Below are positions 63,544 to 64,000 of a DNA stretch of 64,000 bases, in pieces. The position numbers and the translations under genes were made by a program. The stretch comes from Mucilaginibacter endophyticus (GTDB lineage Bacteria > Bacteroidota > Bacteroidia > Sphingobacteriales > Sphingobacteriaceae). The notes under the pieces were generated by a model. It made no database searches. It worked only from the letters and a program-made list of their open reading frames with translations, and had not been told where the DNA came from. Position 1 is the first letter of the stretch, and each line of letters opens with the position of its first letter. The stretch covers positions 124,001 to 188,000 of the forward strand of contig NZ_QPCG01000009.1 in NCBI RefSeq assembly GCF_003351025.1. Direction: 5' to 3'.

Positions 63544-64000
63544 ATGAACAAAATACTCAAAATAGCAGTTGTAGGCCCAGAATCAACAGGTAAATCAACC
63601 ATGTCTGAATATCTCGCGGCACATTATAATACAATAGCTGTGCCTGAGTATTCGCGTGAGTATTGCGCAAACCTCACAGGCGATTGTACCTGGCAGGACG
63701 AGGTGAATATGTTTCACGGCCAGGTGGCACTCGAAAACAAACTAACTCCGCAGGCCAATGGTATCCTGATTTGCGATACTACCTTTTTAACCGTAAAGAT
63801 CTGGAGCGAGGAAATGTTTGGCAGCGCTCCGCAGGAGGTACTTGAGGAACTGCCGCGCCACCCCTATGACTTATACCTGCTCCTGGATATCGACATGCCC
63901 TGGCAGGATGATCCTTTACGCAACTTCCCTACCAAGCGGGAATATTTCATGAACGTTTGGCACCGTGAACTTCAGGCGCTTAACGCTAATTATGTAATAA
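63544..64000 (+). CDS. NadR-like nicotinamide-nucleotide kinase/AAA ATPase (partial)
   Basis: The gene starts at ATG 63544 and runs off the right edge after 152 codons. The P-loop GPESTGKST lies at residues 12-20, followed by VPEYSREYCANLTGD and LICDTTFLTVKIWSEEMFG, as in the ribosylnicotinamide kinase domain of NadR. That family phosphorylates nicotinamide riboside for NAD synthesis. The stretch YDLYLLLDIDMPWQDDPLRNFP fits too. The C-terminus and any fused domain are not visible. It follows the family C repeat. Confidence 0.85.
   Translation, partial: MNKILKIAVVGPESTGKSTMSEYLAAHYNTIAVPEYSREYCANLTGDCTWQDEVNMFHGQVALENKLTPQANGILICDTTFLTVKIWSEEMFGSAPQEVLEELPRHPYDLYLLLDIDMPWQDDPLRNFPTKREYFMNVWHRELQALNANYVI

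Noticed and set aside
1..64000. CRISPR arrays, tRNA or rRNA genes, IS elements, prophage
   Set aside because: I saw no regular direct repeats with spacers, no cloverleaf-like sequence, and no transposase, integrase or phage gene.

Overview
The window looks like a chromosomal stretch of a Bacteroidota bacterium, most likely family Sphingobacteriaceae (Mucilaginibacter or Pedobacter-like). This is inferred from protein families and signals, not from a database search. The clues are Bacteroidota promoters (TTTG ... TAnnTTTG), little use of Shine-Dalgarno sites, a PorP/SprF protein beside a type B (CHU_C) sorted surface protein, an M56/BlaI pair with TonB C-terminal domains, LytS/LytTR two-component genes, a fused NagB/PIG-L protein, and many short intergenic inverted repeats. 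I see no phage, plasmid, transposase, CRISPR, tRNA or rRNA gene.

Layout. 1-2.9 kb: partial transglutaminase-like exported protein, then a LytS-type kinase and LytTR regulator. 2.9-5.4 kb: catalase divergent from OxyR. 5.6-11.9 kb: iron-uptake block (siderophore-type TonB receptor with Fur-like dyads around its promoter, PepSY membrane protein), then an amino-acid permease and a frameshifted flavin/2Fe-2S reductase. 12.1-17.7 kb: Mn-type SOD, TadA-like deaminase, CsaA, two lipoproteins and an Lhr-like helicase that carries an in-frame repeat insertion. 18-26.6 kb: M16 protease, DUF2059 protein, amino-sugar genes (NagX-like, NagB/PIG-L, AnmK) and a VOC protein. 26.7-38.4 kb: glycosyltransferase, T9SS/gliding-type trio (OmpA, PorP/SprF, CHU_C adhesin), a small polysaccharide cluster (flippase, GT4, two methyltransferases) and a LamG lipoprotein. 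38.5-42.5 kb: M56 sensor with BlaI repressor, and a beta-CASP nuclease. 42.6-47.3 kb: dehydrogenase/SDR group with a Crp-like regulator. 47.5-54.6 kb: frameshifted thioredoxin-like gene, ssb, mutY, then an HU / TPR / 29-residue COX24-like protein / RNase G run, and an orphan barstar. 54.9-64 kb: an overlapping lipoprotein pair of unknown function, radA, M61 and M28 peptidases, and a partial NadR-like kinase.

How it works together. Oxidative defence (catalase, OxyR, SOD) lies near iron uptake, a common pairing. Several genes serve the envelope: lipoproteins, T9SS cargo and its outer-membrane partner, polysaccharide export and exported peptidases. The most unusual observations are the 127-bp palindrome-bounded repeat translated inside the helicase gene, the Fur-like operator pair at the TonB receptor, the 29-residue basic microprotein between HU and RNase G, the overlapping lipoprotein pair at 54.9-58.1 kb, the BlaI-site dyad beside an M56 protein with duplicated TonB C-terminal domains, and two single-base frameshifts that may be either real or sequence errors. 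I found no clear new defence or mobile system.
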